11,091 bases of DNA from an uncultured Roseburia sp. (GTDB taxonomy: Bacteria; Bacillota; Clostridia; Lachnospirales; Lachnospiraceae). This document shows, in pieces, positions 1-6,446 of the stretch. The stretch spans positions 1 to 11,091 of the forward strand of contig CAMGET010000017.1 of NCBI GenBank assembly GCA_946055175.1, written 5' to 3'. Position numbers and translations under genes: made by a program. Numbering within the stretch: position 1 is the first letter of the stretch; every line of letters starts with the position of its first letter. The notes beneath the pieces were generated by a model. It made no database searches, was not told where the DNA came from, and saw only the letters and a program-made list of their open reading frames with translations.

Positions 1-369
1 TGAATCTATGAAAACCGAATCATGCACCACTACCACAGCGTCTTTCCTGGCAAAAGCCTCCATCACAAAACGGACCTTCTCCGGTTTCCAGATGTCATCC
101 TGGTCTGCGAGGAAAATATAGGTGCCTTTGCATGCGCGTAAGGCGTTCTCCACATTTGCCTTTACACCCTTTCCCGGTCCGGCAAGCAAATGAATCCGCT
201 CGTCCGATTTGCAGTAGGCTTCAATCACCGCGACAGTTCCATCGGTAGAACCATCATCCGATATCACAACCTCATCTTCCGGTCCAAGCTGCTCCAAAAT
301 AGAGTCTAGCTGCTCTTTTATATACTTTTCGCCCTGATAGGTAACCATGGCAACCGATATTCGAATCAT
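1..369 (-). CDS. GT2 family glycosyltransferase, 3'-truncated by window edge
   Basis: This is the N-terminal 123 codons of a family 2 glycosyltransferase; the rest lies beyond base 1. The visible protein begins MIRISVAMVTYQGEKYIKEQ, has a DDGSTDGT nucleotide-sugar binding segment near residues 39-46, and a QDDIW motif near residue 83, which takes the place of the metal-binding DxD. The QDDIW variant is common in bacterial rhamnosyltransferase-like GT2 enzymes, so a deoxysugar donor is plausible, but the donor cannot be read from the sequence. The start is ATG at 369, overlapping the TGA stop of the upstream glycosyltransferase (ATGA), which indicates translational coupling. It probably acts on the cytoplasmic membrane face, adding one sugar to the lipid-linked repeat unit built by this operon. 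Confidence 0.9.
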   Translation of the reverse strand, partial: MIRISVAMVTYQGEKYIKEQLDSILEQLGPEDEVVISDDGSTDGTVAVIEAYCKSDERIHLLAGPGKGVKANVENALRACKGTYIFLADQDDIWKPEKVRFVMEAFARKDAVVVVHDSVFIDS

Positions 370-1124
370 ACGAGTTTCCATCCCCACTTACAGAAATACA
401 AAAACATAGACTGCAAATGCAGTTTAAAAAGCTTTCCACTTTTATGGGAACCCTTCTCCCATTTGTGAATCACCGATGCATCCGGGCAATAGCAAAGACG
501 CGACACCTCATTCACGCGTTTACAAAAATCCGCATCCTCCATATATAAGAAGAAGCGATCATCAAATCCGCCCAGACTTTTGAATAGTTCTGTCCGAATC
601 AAAAGAAAACTGCCCTGCGCAAACGGCACGTCAAAAGGCTTGCTAAAGTCTGCATCCTGCATCGTGTGGTAAGCCTGTCTCTTTTTAAAAGCACCCTTTA
701 AAAACATGCGAAGAAACATGTCCCAAACCGTCAGTTCCCTGCGGTACACTGAAAGCAGATTGCCTTCTTCATCCACAAGACGCGGTACACACATCCCAAT
801 GCTCTCATCCTGCATAAAAGCAAGCAGCGGTGAAAAGGCATCCATCTTAAAGACAATATCGGGATTTACAATCGCATGAAACTTCGAATCCAGCCGGTCT
901 TTCACATAATTATGGCCGGCACCAAACCCGAGATTCTTCCCTGTGGGAAGATAGGTCACATCCTCATACTGTGATTCGAGTCCAGCAAGACTTTCTCCCG
1001 CATTGTCCACAATATATATTTGTTTCGTGATCGTATCCGGTGTAAAAGCCTCGATAGAATCCACCGCCGCCTTCACATCCTCTTCATTGTGATACGAGAC
1101 AATTGTAATCGTTAGGTCAATCAT
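366..1124 (-). CDS. GT2 glycosyltransferase, WbbL/rhamnosyltransferase-like
   Basis: The 252-residue protein has a GT-A fold with the layout seen in WbbL-type rhamnosyltransferases. There is an N-terminal strand (ITIVSYHNEE, about residues 6-15), the N-x-GFG-x-G-x-N pattern at 64-72, NPDI at 87-90 in the metal/donor position, an acceptor-side GSFLLIR at 171-177, and YMEDADFCKR at 194-203, whose acidic residues are the likely catalytic base region. A conserved His (H220) follows. Family knowledge suggests transfer of L-rhamnose or a similar deoxysugar from a dTDP-sugar to a polyprenyl-linked acceptor; the donor is inferred. The start at 1124 has a GAGGG ribosome site at 1131-1135, six bases upstream. 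It lies 40 bases downstream of the priming transferase gene and its stop overlaps the next glycosyltransferase start. No signal peptide or clear membrane helix is visible. Confidence 0.92.
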   Translation of the reverse strand: MIDLTITIVSYHNEEDVKAAVDSIEAFTPDTITKQIYIVDNAGESLAGLESQYEDVTYLPTGKNLGFGAGHNYVKDRLDSKFHAIVNPDIVFKMDAFSPLLAFMQDESIGMCVPRLVDEEGNLLSVYRRELTVWDMFLRMFLKGAFKKRQAYHTMQDADFSKPFDVPFAQGSFLLIRTELFKSLGGFDDRFFLYMEDADFCKRVNEVSRLCYCPDASVIHKWEKGSHKSGKLFKLHLQSMFLYFCKWGWKLV

Positions 1125-1164
1125 TATTTTCCCTCATAAATCTTCGATGGAAGGATTTTTCGTG

Positions 1165-2574
1165 CTATTTGGCTCCTTTGCCTAAGAGCACCACCTTTAT
1201 TGTTTTAAACAAAATCCGCACATCCATCGCCAGATTCCAGTTTGAGATATAGTAGGTATCCAGCGCTACAACCTCTTCAAAATCCGTAATCTTATTTCTG
1301 CCGCTTACCTGCCACATACCGGTAAGTCCCGGTTTATTGCCAAGTCTTGCGCGGTGATGTGCTTCATACTGCTCAAACTCGTCCATTGTCGGCGGTCTGG
1401 TTCCCACCAGACTCATCTCACCCTTTAACACGTTCCAGAACTGCGGAAGCTCATCAATAGAATACTTACGCATAAATCTGCCAATTGGGAAAATACGCGG
1501 ATCATCCTCCATCTTAAACATGAAGCCCTGCATCTCGTTCTTTTCCATCAGCTCTGCTTTCCGTTCCTCTGCATCCATGTACATAGAGCGGAATTTGTAC
1601 AGTTTAAACGGACGACCGTTTTTTCCCACACGGGTCTGTGCAAAAAAGACCGGTCCCGGTGACTGCTTCTTAATCATCGGAGCAAAAATCAGGTAGGCAA
1701 TTCCTGTAAATAACAGTCCGACCAGACCACCTGCAATATCCATACAACGCTTCATAAACAACTGCCTTGGTGAAGCAATACACATACTTGAAGTCAGCAC
1801 CATATACGGGCCGCATTTTTCAACCACCCGGTTCGGCATCAGATTTGCTTCATGCGCCAGTTTAAAATGAACCGTTACACCCATTTCAAGCAGCTGCGCG
1901 GCAAGCTCCTCACTGCTGCTGATATTGTTTCCATTGATAAAAACTTCATCCACCACATTGGTGCGGATGTAATCCATAAAGTTGTCCGCATTCGCCACAA
2001 CCGGAACCAGACGGATTTCCTCGCCCTGTCTGTCCTTATCTAAAATTACAATCCCTTTAATTACATAGTTCCGGTACAGCATATGCTCGAAATTAATGAT
2101 ACACTGTTCCACCAGATCATTTGTAGTGATTAAAAGCATCACGGAACGGTTCTTTTCGTCACACAGCCTCTTACGCACGAGCATTTTTAAGAGAATATGG
2201 CCTCCGTATGAAAACACCATCGCCAAGCCCCAAAAACCAAACAGCATCTGTCTGGAGTATATAATCGACTGCTTTGTCATGTACATTACAAGGATGATGC
2301 CAAGAAATACCATGGTACACTGTCCGACCACAGCCTTAAACTCCTGCACTTTGTCCCTGCGCAGTATATTCTTATATGGTTCTGTAAAAAAGATAATACA
2401 AATATGAAGCAATATTACCATAACGGCCAGATCCCGGTAAAGATCTTCACTATATGCCCATTTCCATCCAAAACGGATGACATAAGACAATAAATAAGCC
2501 GCCTGTAGCAGGATGATGTCCATCAGCGTGAAGTCCAAATGCTTCATCCAGCTTCTCTTTTCTCTTTTATACAT
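1165..2574 (-). CDS. Polyisoprenyl-phosphate sugar-1-phosphate transferase (priming enzyme)
   Basis: The 469-residue membrane protein is of the WbaP/CpsE type. It moves a sugar-1-phosphate from a nucleotide sugar to undecaprenyl phosphate and so starts each polysaccharide repeat unit. Four N-terminal hydrophobic helices fall at about 12-34, 46-64, 81-99 and 108-130. A Rossmann-like cytoplasmic domain of the CoA-binding-3 type occupies about 145-260. A hydrophobic re-entrant segment at 279-301 precedes the catalytic domain. That domain has QTRVGKNGRPFKLYKFRSM (313-331), DDPRIFPIGRFMRK (357-370), SIDELPQFWNVL with the Asp-Glu dyad at 374-375, GTRPP (391-395) and PGLTGMWQVSGR (415-426). Its length is normal for the large multi-helix class. 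The start has AAGGAG at 2581-2586 with a six-base spacer. The sugar (galactose, glucose or N-acetyl sugar) cannot be told from the sequence. Confidence 0.95.
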   Translation of the reverse strand: MYKREKRSWMKHLDFTLMDIILLQAAYLLSYVIRFGWKWAYSEDLYRDLAVMVILLHICIIFFTEPYKNILRRDKVQEFKAVVGQCTMVFLGIILVMYMTKQSIIYSRQMLFGFWGLAMVFSYGGHILLKMLVRKRLCDEKNRSVMLLITTNDLVEQCIINFEHMLYRNYVIKGIVILDKDRQGEEIRLVPVVANADNFMDYIRTNVVDEVFINGNNISSSEELAAQLLEMGVTVHFKLAHEANLMPNRVVEKCGPYMVLTSSMCIASPRQLFMKRCMDIAGGLVGLLFTGIAYLIFAPMIKKQSPGPVFFAQTRVGKNGRPFKLYKFRSMYMDAEERKAELMEKNEMQGFMFKMEDDPRIFPIGRFMRKYSIDELPQFWNVLKGEMSLVGTRPPTMDEFEQYEAHHRARLGNKPGLTGMWQVSGRNKITDFEEVVALDTYYISNWNLAMDVRILFKTIKVVLLGKGAK

Positions 2575-2613
2575 TGTCTTCTCCTTACAAATCTGTCATT
2601 TGCATTCTACAGA

Positions 2614-3627
2614 CTAATTAAATCCCACTACCTTCTGTGAGATTTTGTAAGCTGCGACAGAAATCTTTCTTCCGCCTTTTCCCGGCAGATTCATCGCATT
2701 TCCCATAATTCCCCGTCTTAGCTTATGGAACAGACGAAGATCATACTCCTTAATATATTTCCACAAATCACGTTTTTTCTGCAGATTTTCATCCGTGCCG
2801 GAACGAATCAGCATAATCGTTGAAACTACCGTGATAATCTCCAGATAGTTAAACATATACTTGCGGAGCTTTTTATCATTCAGCTTCCAAAGGTCAAACG
2901 CTTCAATCATAATTTTATTCACCTTAATCTGCTGATCGATACGTCCAATCATCACCTTTTCGTTGACAGACTGGTCATCTCTTCCGATAAAATAACGATA
3001 AAAATCCACATCCAGATAATACATATTCTTCACACTTGGAAGTGGTTTGTATACATAAATATTATCCACATAGAAGGTGTGCTTCGGCAGTTCCAGTCCA
3101 CAGTCACGTAACAGCTGGGTACGATAAATTACCGAATGCATCAAAATGTACTGTCCCTTATGGAACTTGGTATCCTTCCAGGTCATCATCTGATCCTTCG
3201 GAAGTGCGGTATAGCGCATGACTTTTTTATGCTTTGCGCCTTCCTTTTCATAAACATAGTTTGAAATCAGCATGTCTAACGTTGTCTCACCGGCTACAAG
3301 TTCTTTTAATTTTGCCAGAACCTTTGCATACGCATCTGCATCTACCCAGTCATCACTATCAACTACCTTAAAATAAAGACCGGTCGCATTTCGCAGACCT
3401 GCATTTACTGCTTCTCCGTGACCACCGTTTTCCTGATGTACCGCCTTTACAATCGTCGGGTATTTTGCTGCATAAGCATCCGCAATTTCTGCGGTATTAT
3501 CCTTTGTAGATCCATCGTTTACAATAATAATCTCGACATCCTCTCCACCCGGAAGTAAGGAGTCAATACATTTTTCCATATATGCTGCTGAATTATAGCA
3601 TGGAATTGCAAATGTTAACAGTTTCAT
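2614..3627 (-). CDS. GT2 family glycosyltransferase
   Basis: The 337-residue protein has a clear N-terminal GT-A domain: FAIPCYNSAAYM at 6-17, IIIVNDGST at 33-41, ENGGHGEAVNAGL at 66-78, and DSDDW at 90-94 as the metal-binding DxD. The C-terminal third is basic and helical, ending in a segment with repeated Arg/Lys (about 300-330) that could associate with the membrane or the lipid-linked acceptor. No transmembrane helix is convincing. It sits between glf (21 bases upstream) and the priming transferase (39 bases downstream). A role in using UDP-galactofuranose is possible from adjacency alone; this is inference, because no galactofuranosyltransferase-specific motif was recognised. The start is supported by a GGAGAG ribosome site upstream of 3627. 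Confidence 0.9.
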   Translation of the reverse strand: MKLLTFAIPCYNSAAYMEKCIDSLLPGGEDVEIIIVNDGSTKDNTAEIADAYAAKYPTIVKAVHQENGGHGEAVNAGLRNATGLYFKVVDSDDWVDADAYAKVLAKLKELVAGETTLDMLISNYVYEKEGAKHKKVMRYTALPKDQMMTWKDTKFHKGQYILMHSVIYRTQLLRDCGLELPKHTFYVDNIYVYKPLPSVKNMYYLDVDFYRYFIGRDDQSVNEKVMIGRIDQQIKVNKIMIEAFDLWKLNDKKLRKYMFNYLEIITVVSTIMLIRSGTDENLQKKRDLWKYIKEYDLRLFHKLRRGIMGNAMNLPGKGGRKISVAAYKISQKVVGFN

Positions 3628-3648
3628 CTTCTCTCTCCATCATTTCTC

Positions 3649-4797
3649 TTATTTTTGTAATGTTTCGGCAAGCTCCATCGCTTTCTTTGCCATTGCATCA
3701 ATATTGTAATATTTATATTCTGCCAGACGGCCCAGCAAATGGAAATTCTTCATGCCGGACACCAGTTCCTTATAGCGCTGATACAGCGCCTCATTTTCCT
3801 CATTTAAAATGGCATAATAAGGAATTTCGCCCTCTGCTCCCGTATATGCAAACGGATATTCCTTCACAATCGTAGTGCCTTTTGCATCCAGCTGACCGGT
3901 CAGATACTTAAACTCGGTGATACGGGTAAAATCCTCGCTCACAGTGTAATTAACAACTGAGTGTCCCTGGTAAGAATCCATATCCAGATGTTCAAAATGG
4001 AAATCCAGCGAACGGTACGGGAGTCTTCCGAACCGACAGTCAAACAGTTCATCCAAAGCACCGGTGTAAATCACCTCACCGTCAAACGGCTCGCCCTTAA
4101 AATAAATCTGATTTTCTGCAAAACTTAAAAGTTCTCTGCAGTCGGTATCCAACATCACTTCGATTTTCTTATGATCCAGCATTTTTTCAAACATCGGGGT
4201 AAAACCATCCTTTGGCACTCCCTGGTACTTATCCTGGAAATAACGGTTATCATAAGAAATCAACACCGGAACTCTTCCGGTTACCTCAGGACTAATCTCC
4301 TCCGGCTTCTGTCCCCACTGCTTCATTGTATATTTTAAGAATACATTTTCATATACATACTGGGCAATTTCGCGTACATCCTCATCTTCATTCTCACGAA
4401 GCTTCATAATCGGCACACGGCTTCCCTCACCATAGGTGGCAATCAGTTTCTGCTCTAACCGGTCTGCCTTTTCCTTGTCATAAACCATATGTAAGGTGTT
4501 CAAATTAAACGGAACCGGAATCAGTTCCTCTCCAACCTTAGCCACAACTTCATGTCCAAACGCATACCAATCCGTAAACCGGGAAAAGAATTCATATACT
4601 TCCTCCAGATTCGTATGGAAAATATGTGGGCCATACTCATGAATCAAAATACCGTAATCATCCGCCACATCGTAACAGTTCCCTGCAATATGATTTCTGC
4701 GCTCTACAATCAAAACTTTTTTATCTGCTTCTTCTGCCAGCTTTCTCGCTGCTACTGCGCCGGCAACACCGGCACCTATTACTATACAATCGTACAT
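3649..4797 (-). CDS. glf: UDP-galactopyranose mutase
   Basis: Glf converts UDP-galactopyranose to UDP-galactofuranose using reduced FAD, supplying the five-membered-ring galactose of bacterial surface glycans. The 382-residue length matches the bacterial family (about 370-390). An N-terminal FAD Rossmann motif, IVIGAGVAGAVAARKL (5-20), is followed by the flavin-ribose acidic end VERRNHIAGN (31-40). The family motif HEYGPHIFHT lies at 53-62, NLNTLHMVY at 98-106 in the mobile-loop side, MKQWGQKPEEISPEVTGRVP at 158-177, and the C-terminal LLGRLAEYKYYNIDAM at 354-369 carries an Arg/Glu/Tyr set that binds UDP phosphates and flavin. The start at 4797 has a GGAGGA site at 4804-4809 and follows a promoter closely, making glf the first gene of the polysaccharide operon. 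The identification is very secure. Confidence 0.98.
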   Translation of the reverse strand: MYDCIVIGAGVAGAVAARKLAEEADKKVLIVERRNHIAGNCYDVADDYGILIHEYGPHIFHTNLEEVYEFFSRFTDWYAFGHEVVAKVGEELIPVPFNLNTLHMVYDKEKADRLEQKLIATYGEGSRVPIMKLRENEDEDVREIAQYVYENVFLKYTMKQWGQKPEEISPEVTGRVPVLISYDNRYFQDKYQGVPKDGFTPMFEKMLDHKKIEVMLDTDCRELLSFAENQIYFKGEPFDGEVIYTGALDELFDCRFGRLPYRSLDFHFEHLDMDSYQGHSVVNYTVSEDFTRITEFKYLTGQLDAKGTTIVKEYPFAYTGAEGEIPYYAILNEENEALYQRYKELVSGMKNFHLLGRLAEYKYYNIDAMAKKAMELAETLQK

Positions 4798-4818
4798 ATC
4801 TAATCCTCCATCTGTTTA

Positions 4819-4847
4819 ATTATACACTCTTTCCCAATATAAGCCAA
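4819..4847 (-). promoter_or_regulatory. Sigma-A type promoter of the glf polysaccharide operon
   Basis: On the minus strand, TTGGCT (4847-4842, four of six to consensus) and a perfect TATAAT (4824-4819) are separated by 17 bases. A start near 4812 would leave a leader of only about 15 bases, just enough to hold the GGAGGA ribosome site at 4809-4804. No attenuator or riboswitch could then act from this promoter. The hairpins further upstream would lie outside the transcript unless a second distal promoter exists. Confidence 0.7.
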
Positions 4848-5189
4848 TTTATTTTTTTCTTAAGACATTCTAAATGCATTTTCGTTCACAATTTGATACC
4901 CATATCACCATTTTTCTGGTACCATAGTCACGACTTTTTGAACAAAACAACCCCTTTTGTTCATATTTTATTTACAAAATTCTCACAAAGCAATCATACG
5001 GGAGTCACAATTTCCCTTTATACTCTAGTTAAATTAATGAATGAATAAAACTTTTTTCAAACCTGTGTAAGCAGGTTGCCTTGCCGAACAGGCAAGGTTC
5101 CTCCCGCGATATAGTGAACTACTTCACTTTCAATACATAATCTTTTTCATATGAATGGCCGGTGTATGATACACCGGCTCCCTCTTTTT
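4848..5189. other. Non-coding intergenic region between glf and mutY
   Basis: With the glf promoter this makes a 392-base gap with no convincing protein gene on either strand. The glf-proximal half is AT-rich and holds an inverted repeat (4939-4963). The mutY-proximal half holds four stem-loops (5060-5178), the last followed by a plus-strand T-run. Weak promoter-like boxes exist: on the plus strand TTGAAC (4938-4943) with CATATT 18 bases later, and an isolated TATACT at 5019-5024; on the minus strand TTCATT with TATAAA 17 bases later, near 5042 and 5019. None is strong. Confidence 0.6.
4939..4963. repeat. Perfect 9-bp inverted repeat, possible operator
   Basis: TGAACAAAA and TTTTGTTCA form perfect 9-bp arms around a 7-base spacer (CAACCCC). 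The symmetry is compatible with a dimeric repressor site or an RNA hairpin. It overlaps the weak plus-strand promoter-like boxes (TTGAAC and CATATT) and lies about 115 bases upstream of the glf promoter. The stem is AT-rich, so a transcription terminator is unlikely. Confidence 0.4.
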
Positions 5190-5191
5190 TT
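5030..5191 (+). ncRNA. Candidate small RNA with tandem stem-loops (boundaries approximate)
   Basis: Four hairpins lie in line: AACCTG/CAGGTT (5060-5077), CCTTGCC/GGCAAGG with loop GAACA (5079-5097), AGTGAA/TTCACT with loop CTAC (5113-5128), and GCCGGTGTA/TACACCGGC with loop TGA (5158-5178). Seven T residues follow at 5185-5191. The T-run polarity points to a plus-strand transcript of about 160 bases running convergently into the 3' end of mutY. A TATACT box at 5019-5024 could be its -10, but no good -35 is visible. The structure was not recognised as 6S, SRP, T-box or any riboswitch known to me. No open reading frame of useful length lies inside. The alternative is a set of 3'-end or spacer hairpins without an independent transcript. 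Confidence 0.35.
5158..5191 (+). terminator. Stem-loop with plus-strand T-run
   Basis: A 9-bp GC-rich stem with a three-base loop is followed by TCCCTC and then seven T. The six-base gap before the T-run is longer than in a textbook intrinsic terminator, so efficiency may be reduced. On the minus strand the stem is preceded by an A-run and followed by no T-run, so it does not look like a terminator for mutY. The T-run abuts the mutY stop codon. Confidence 0.5.
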
Positions 5192-6326
5192 AGAACTCTT
5201 CCAAAAATTTTTCCTGCCCGATTTTGATTCCCATATATTCTGCATAAGCTGCAAAGGCTGCCGGAATCGCATAATGTTCTTTCGAATCCTCTGCTTCCAC
5301 AAAAAGAAGTTCCCCGCTTTCCGCTTGTGAATCCGGTTCTTCCACCAGAATCGCATAGCCGTTCATCTGCCATTCCACATGTGAAAAAATGTGCTTCGCC
5401 TCTCCTAATTTTTGAATTCGAAGTGGGAAAAGTTTCATTTTCTTCACCAGTGCAAGAGCCTCATCCTGTGATAGCTCTCCTTCCACGTTCGGCAGCTCAT
5501 AAAGTCCTGCCAAAAGGCCCTTCGGCGGACGTTTCCGAATTGCCACTTTTTCTCCGTCCCGAATGACAAAAACAGTCCTTTTCTCGATACGTCTGGCTTT
5601 CGCCTTACTTTTCACCGGATACTCCATCATCGTTCCATTCTTTCTTGCCAGGCAGTATGCATTCCAGGGACAGACTTCACAATTTGGTGCCCCGTTTGGC
5701 ACACAGACGGTCGCCCCAAGTTCCATCAAGGCCTGATTATACGCACCGGAACAAGCTTCATCAAAAGCATCACTTTGCATATAAGAGGTCAGCTGCTCCT
5801 CCACCTGTTTCCGAAAAGAAGCCTTCATAATATCCGTATCATCCGCTGCTGCCCTGGTCAAAATACGAAGTACATTTCCATCCACCGCAGGCACCGGTAT
5901 CCCATATGCAATCGAAGCAATTGCTCCTGCCGTATAGCTTCCGATTCCCTTTAGTTTCAGCAGTGCCTCATAATCAGCCGGCAGGACACCGCCATACTCT
6001 TCCATGACAAAAATGGCAGCCTTTTGCATATTCCGCACACGGTTATAGTAGCCTAAGCCTTCCCAAAGCTTTAGCAACTCATCCTCCGGGCATGCTGCCA
6101 GTTCCGCTACATCGGGCAGTCGTTTTGTGAAACGTTCAAAAAAAGGCTTCACCGCTTCCACCCTGGTCTGCTGCAGCATAATTTCAGACACCCATACCTT
6201 ATACGGTGTCGCCTCTTCCCGCCACGGCAGCACGCGTCTGTTTTTTTCATACCATGCTAAAAGGGGCTCTGTTAAGACCGCCAAATCAAAATCCTGTATC
6301 ATAAATTGCTCTCTTTCTACTTCCAT
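5190..6326 (-). CDS. mutY: A/G-specific adenine DNA glycosylase MutY
   Basis: MutY removes adenine mispaired with 8-oxoguanine and so limits oxidative G:C to T:A mutation. The 378-residue protein has the full two-domain plan. The HhH-GPD catalytic domain holds VSEIMLQQT with catalytic Glu48, the hairpin LKGIGSYTAGAI (125-136) and VDGNV with Asp149. An iron-sulfur loop follows with Cys 208, 216, 219 and 225. The NUDIX-like 8-oxoG recognition domain starts near 250 and contains the FSH loop (FSHVEW, 314-319). The first cysteine gap is seven residues, one longer than in the E. coli enzyme. The start is uncertain: ATG 6326 has AGGA only three bases upstream, while ATG 6302 (nine codons shorter) has a weak GAGAG. 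No clear terminator follows the stop. Confidence 0.96.
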   Translation of the reverse strand: MEVEREQFMIQDFDLAVLTEPLLAWYEKNRRVLPWREEATPYKVWVSEIMLQQTRVEAVKPFFERFTKRLPDVAELAACPEDELLKLWEGLGYYNRVRNMQKAAIFVMEEYGGVLPADYEALLKLKGIGSYTAGAIASIAYGIPVPAVDGNVLRILTRAAADDTDIMKASFRKQVEEQLTSYMQSDAFDEACSGAYNQALMELGATVCVPNGAPNCEVCPWNAYCLARKNGTMMEYPVKSKAKARRIEKRTVFVIRDGEKVAIRKRPPKGLLAGLYELPNVEGELSQDEALALVKKMKLFPLRIQKLGEAKHIFSHVEWQMNGYAILVEEPDSQAESGELLFVEAEDSKEHYAIPAAFAAYAEYMGIKIGQEKFLEEF

Positions 6327-6347
6327 TTTTCCTGTTCACACGTCCCT

Positions 6348-6373
6348 ATTATACACTATTTTTATATTGACAA
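6348..6373 (-). promoter_or_regulatory. Probable mutY promoter
   Basis: A perfect TATAAT is read on the minus strand at 6353-6348. The best upstream match to a -35, TTGTCA at 6373-6368 (five of six), is only 14 bases away, which is short for a sigma-A promoter. With a normal 17-base spacing the -35 would be a poor TTTTTG. The predicted start near 6341 gives a leader of roughly 15 bases to ATG 6326 or 40 bases to ATG 6302. The -35 box overlaps that of the divergent crt promoter. Confidence 0.5.
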
Positions 6374-6398
6374 AAAGGCATAAAAATAGTACTCTAAT
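6367..6398 (+). promoter_or_regulatory. Probable crt promoter
   Basis: A perfect TTGACA at 6367-6372 is followed 17 bases later by a weak TACTCT (6390-6395), or 20 bases later by the better TCTAAT (6393-6398). The start would fall near 6402-6405. Either pairing is imperfect, so basal strength may depend on a regulator. The Rex-like site begins a few bases downstream of the predicted start. Confidence 0.55.
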
Positions 6399-6407
6399 AT
6401 TAGTGTT

Positions 6408-6425
6408 TTGTTAATTTTTTATCAA
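6408..6425. promoter_or_regulatory. Putative Rex (redox repressor) operator
   Basis: The 18-base sequence TTGTTAATTTTTTATCAA matches the clostridial Rex consensus TTGTTAANNNNTTAACAA at 13 of 14 defined positions: the left half is perfect and the right half has one change (TTATCAA). It lies about +5 to +22 from the predicted crt start and just ahead of the AGGAGG ribosome site, the place expected for a repressor that blocks initiation or early elongation. Rex binds when NADH/NAD+ is low and leaves when NADH rises, and crt operons of butyrate-forming clostridia are established Rex targets. Binding here is inferred. Confidence 0.75.
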
Positions 6426-6446
6426 AGTATTTAGGAGGAATTTACC

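Noticed and set aside
3950..3956. TTAACAA resembling a Rex half-site
   Set aside because: It is a single half-site inside the glf coding region with no partner arm at the right spacing.
4915..4930. GGTACC near 4918 considered as part of a T-box leader
   Set aside because: The T-box antiterminator context is absent and no specifier or terminator arrangement precedes glf.
4552..5048. Plus-strand reading frames opposite glf and running into the gap
   Set aside because: They are antisense to a secure glf gene, Leu/Ile/His-rich as expected for a reverse-frame shadow, and have no ribosome site.
5060..5128. Short hairpins considered as a CRISPR array or direct repeats
   Set aside because: The stems differ in sequence and there are no repeated units with spacers.
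5158..5178. Hairpin considered as the mutY terminator
   Set aside because: On the minus strand no T-run follows the stem; the T-run is on the plus-strand side.
5119..5373. 84-residue minus-strand reading frame across the mutY 3' end
   Set aside because: It overlaps mutY in another frame and has low-complexity composition with no recognisable domain; it is a shadow of mutY.
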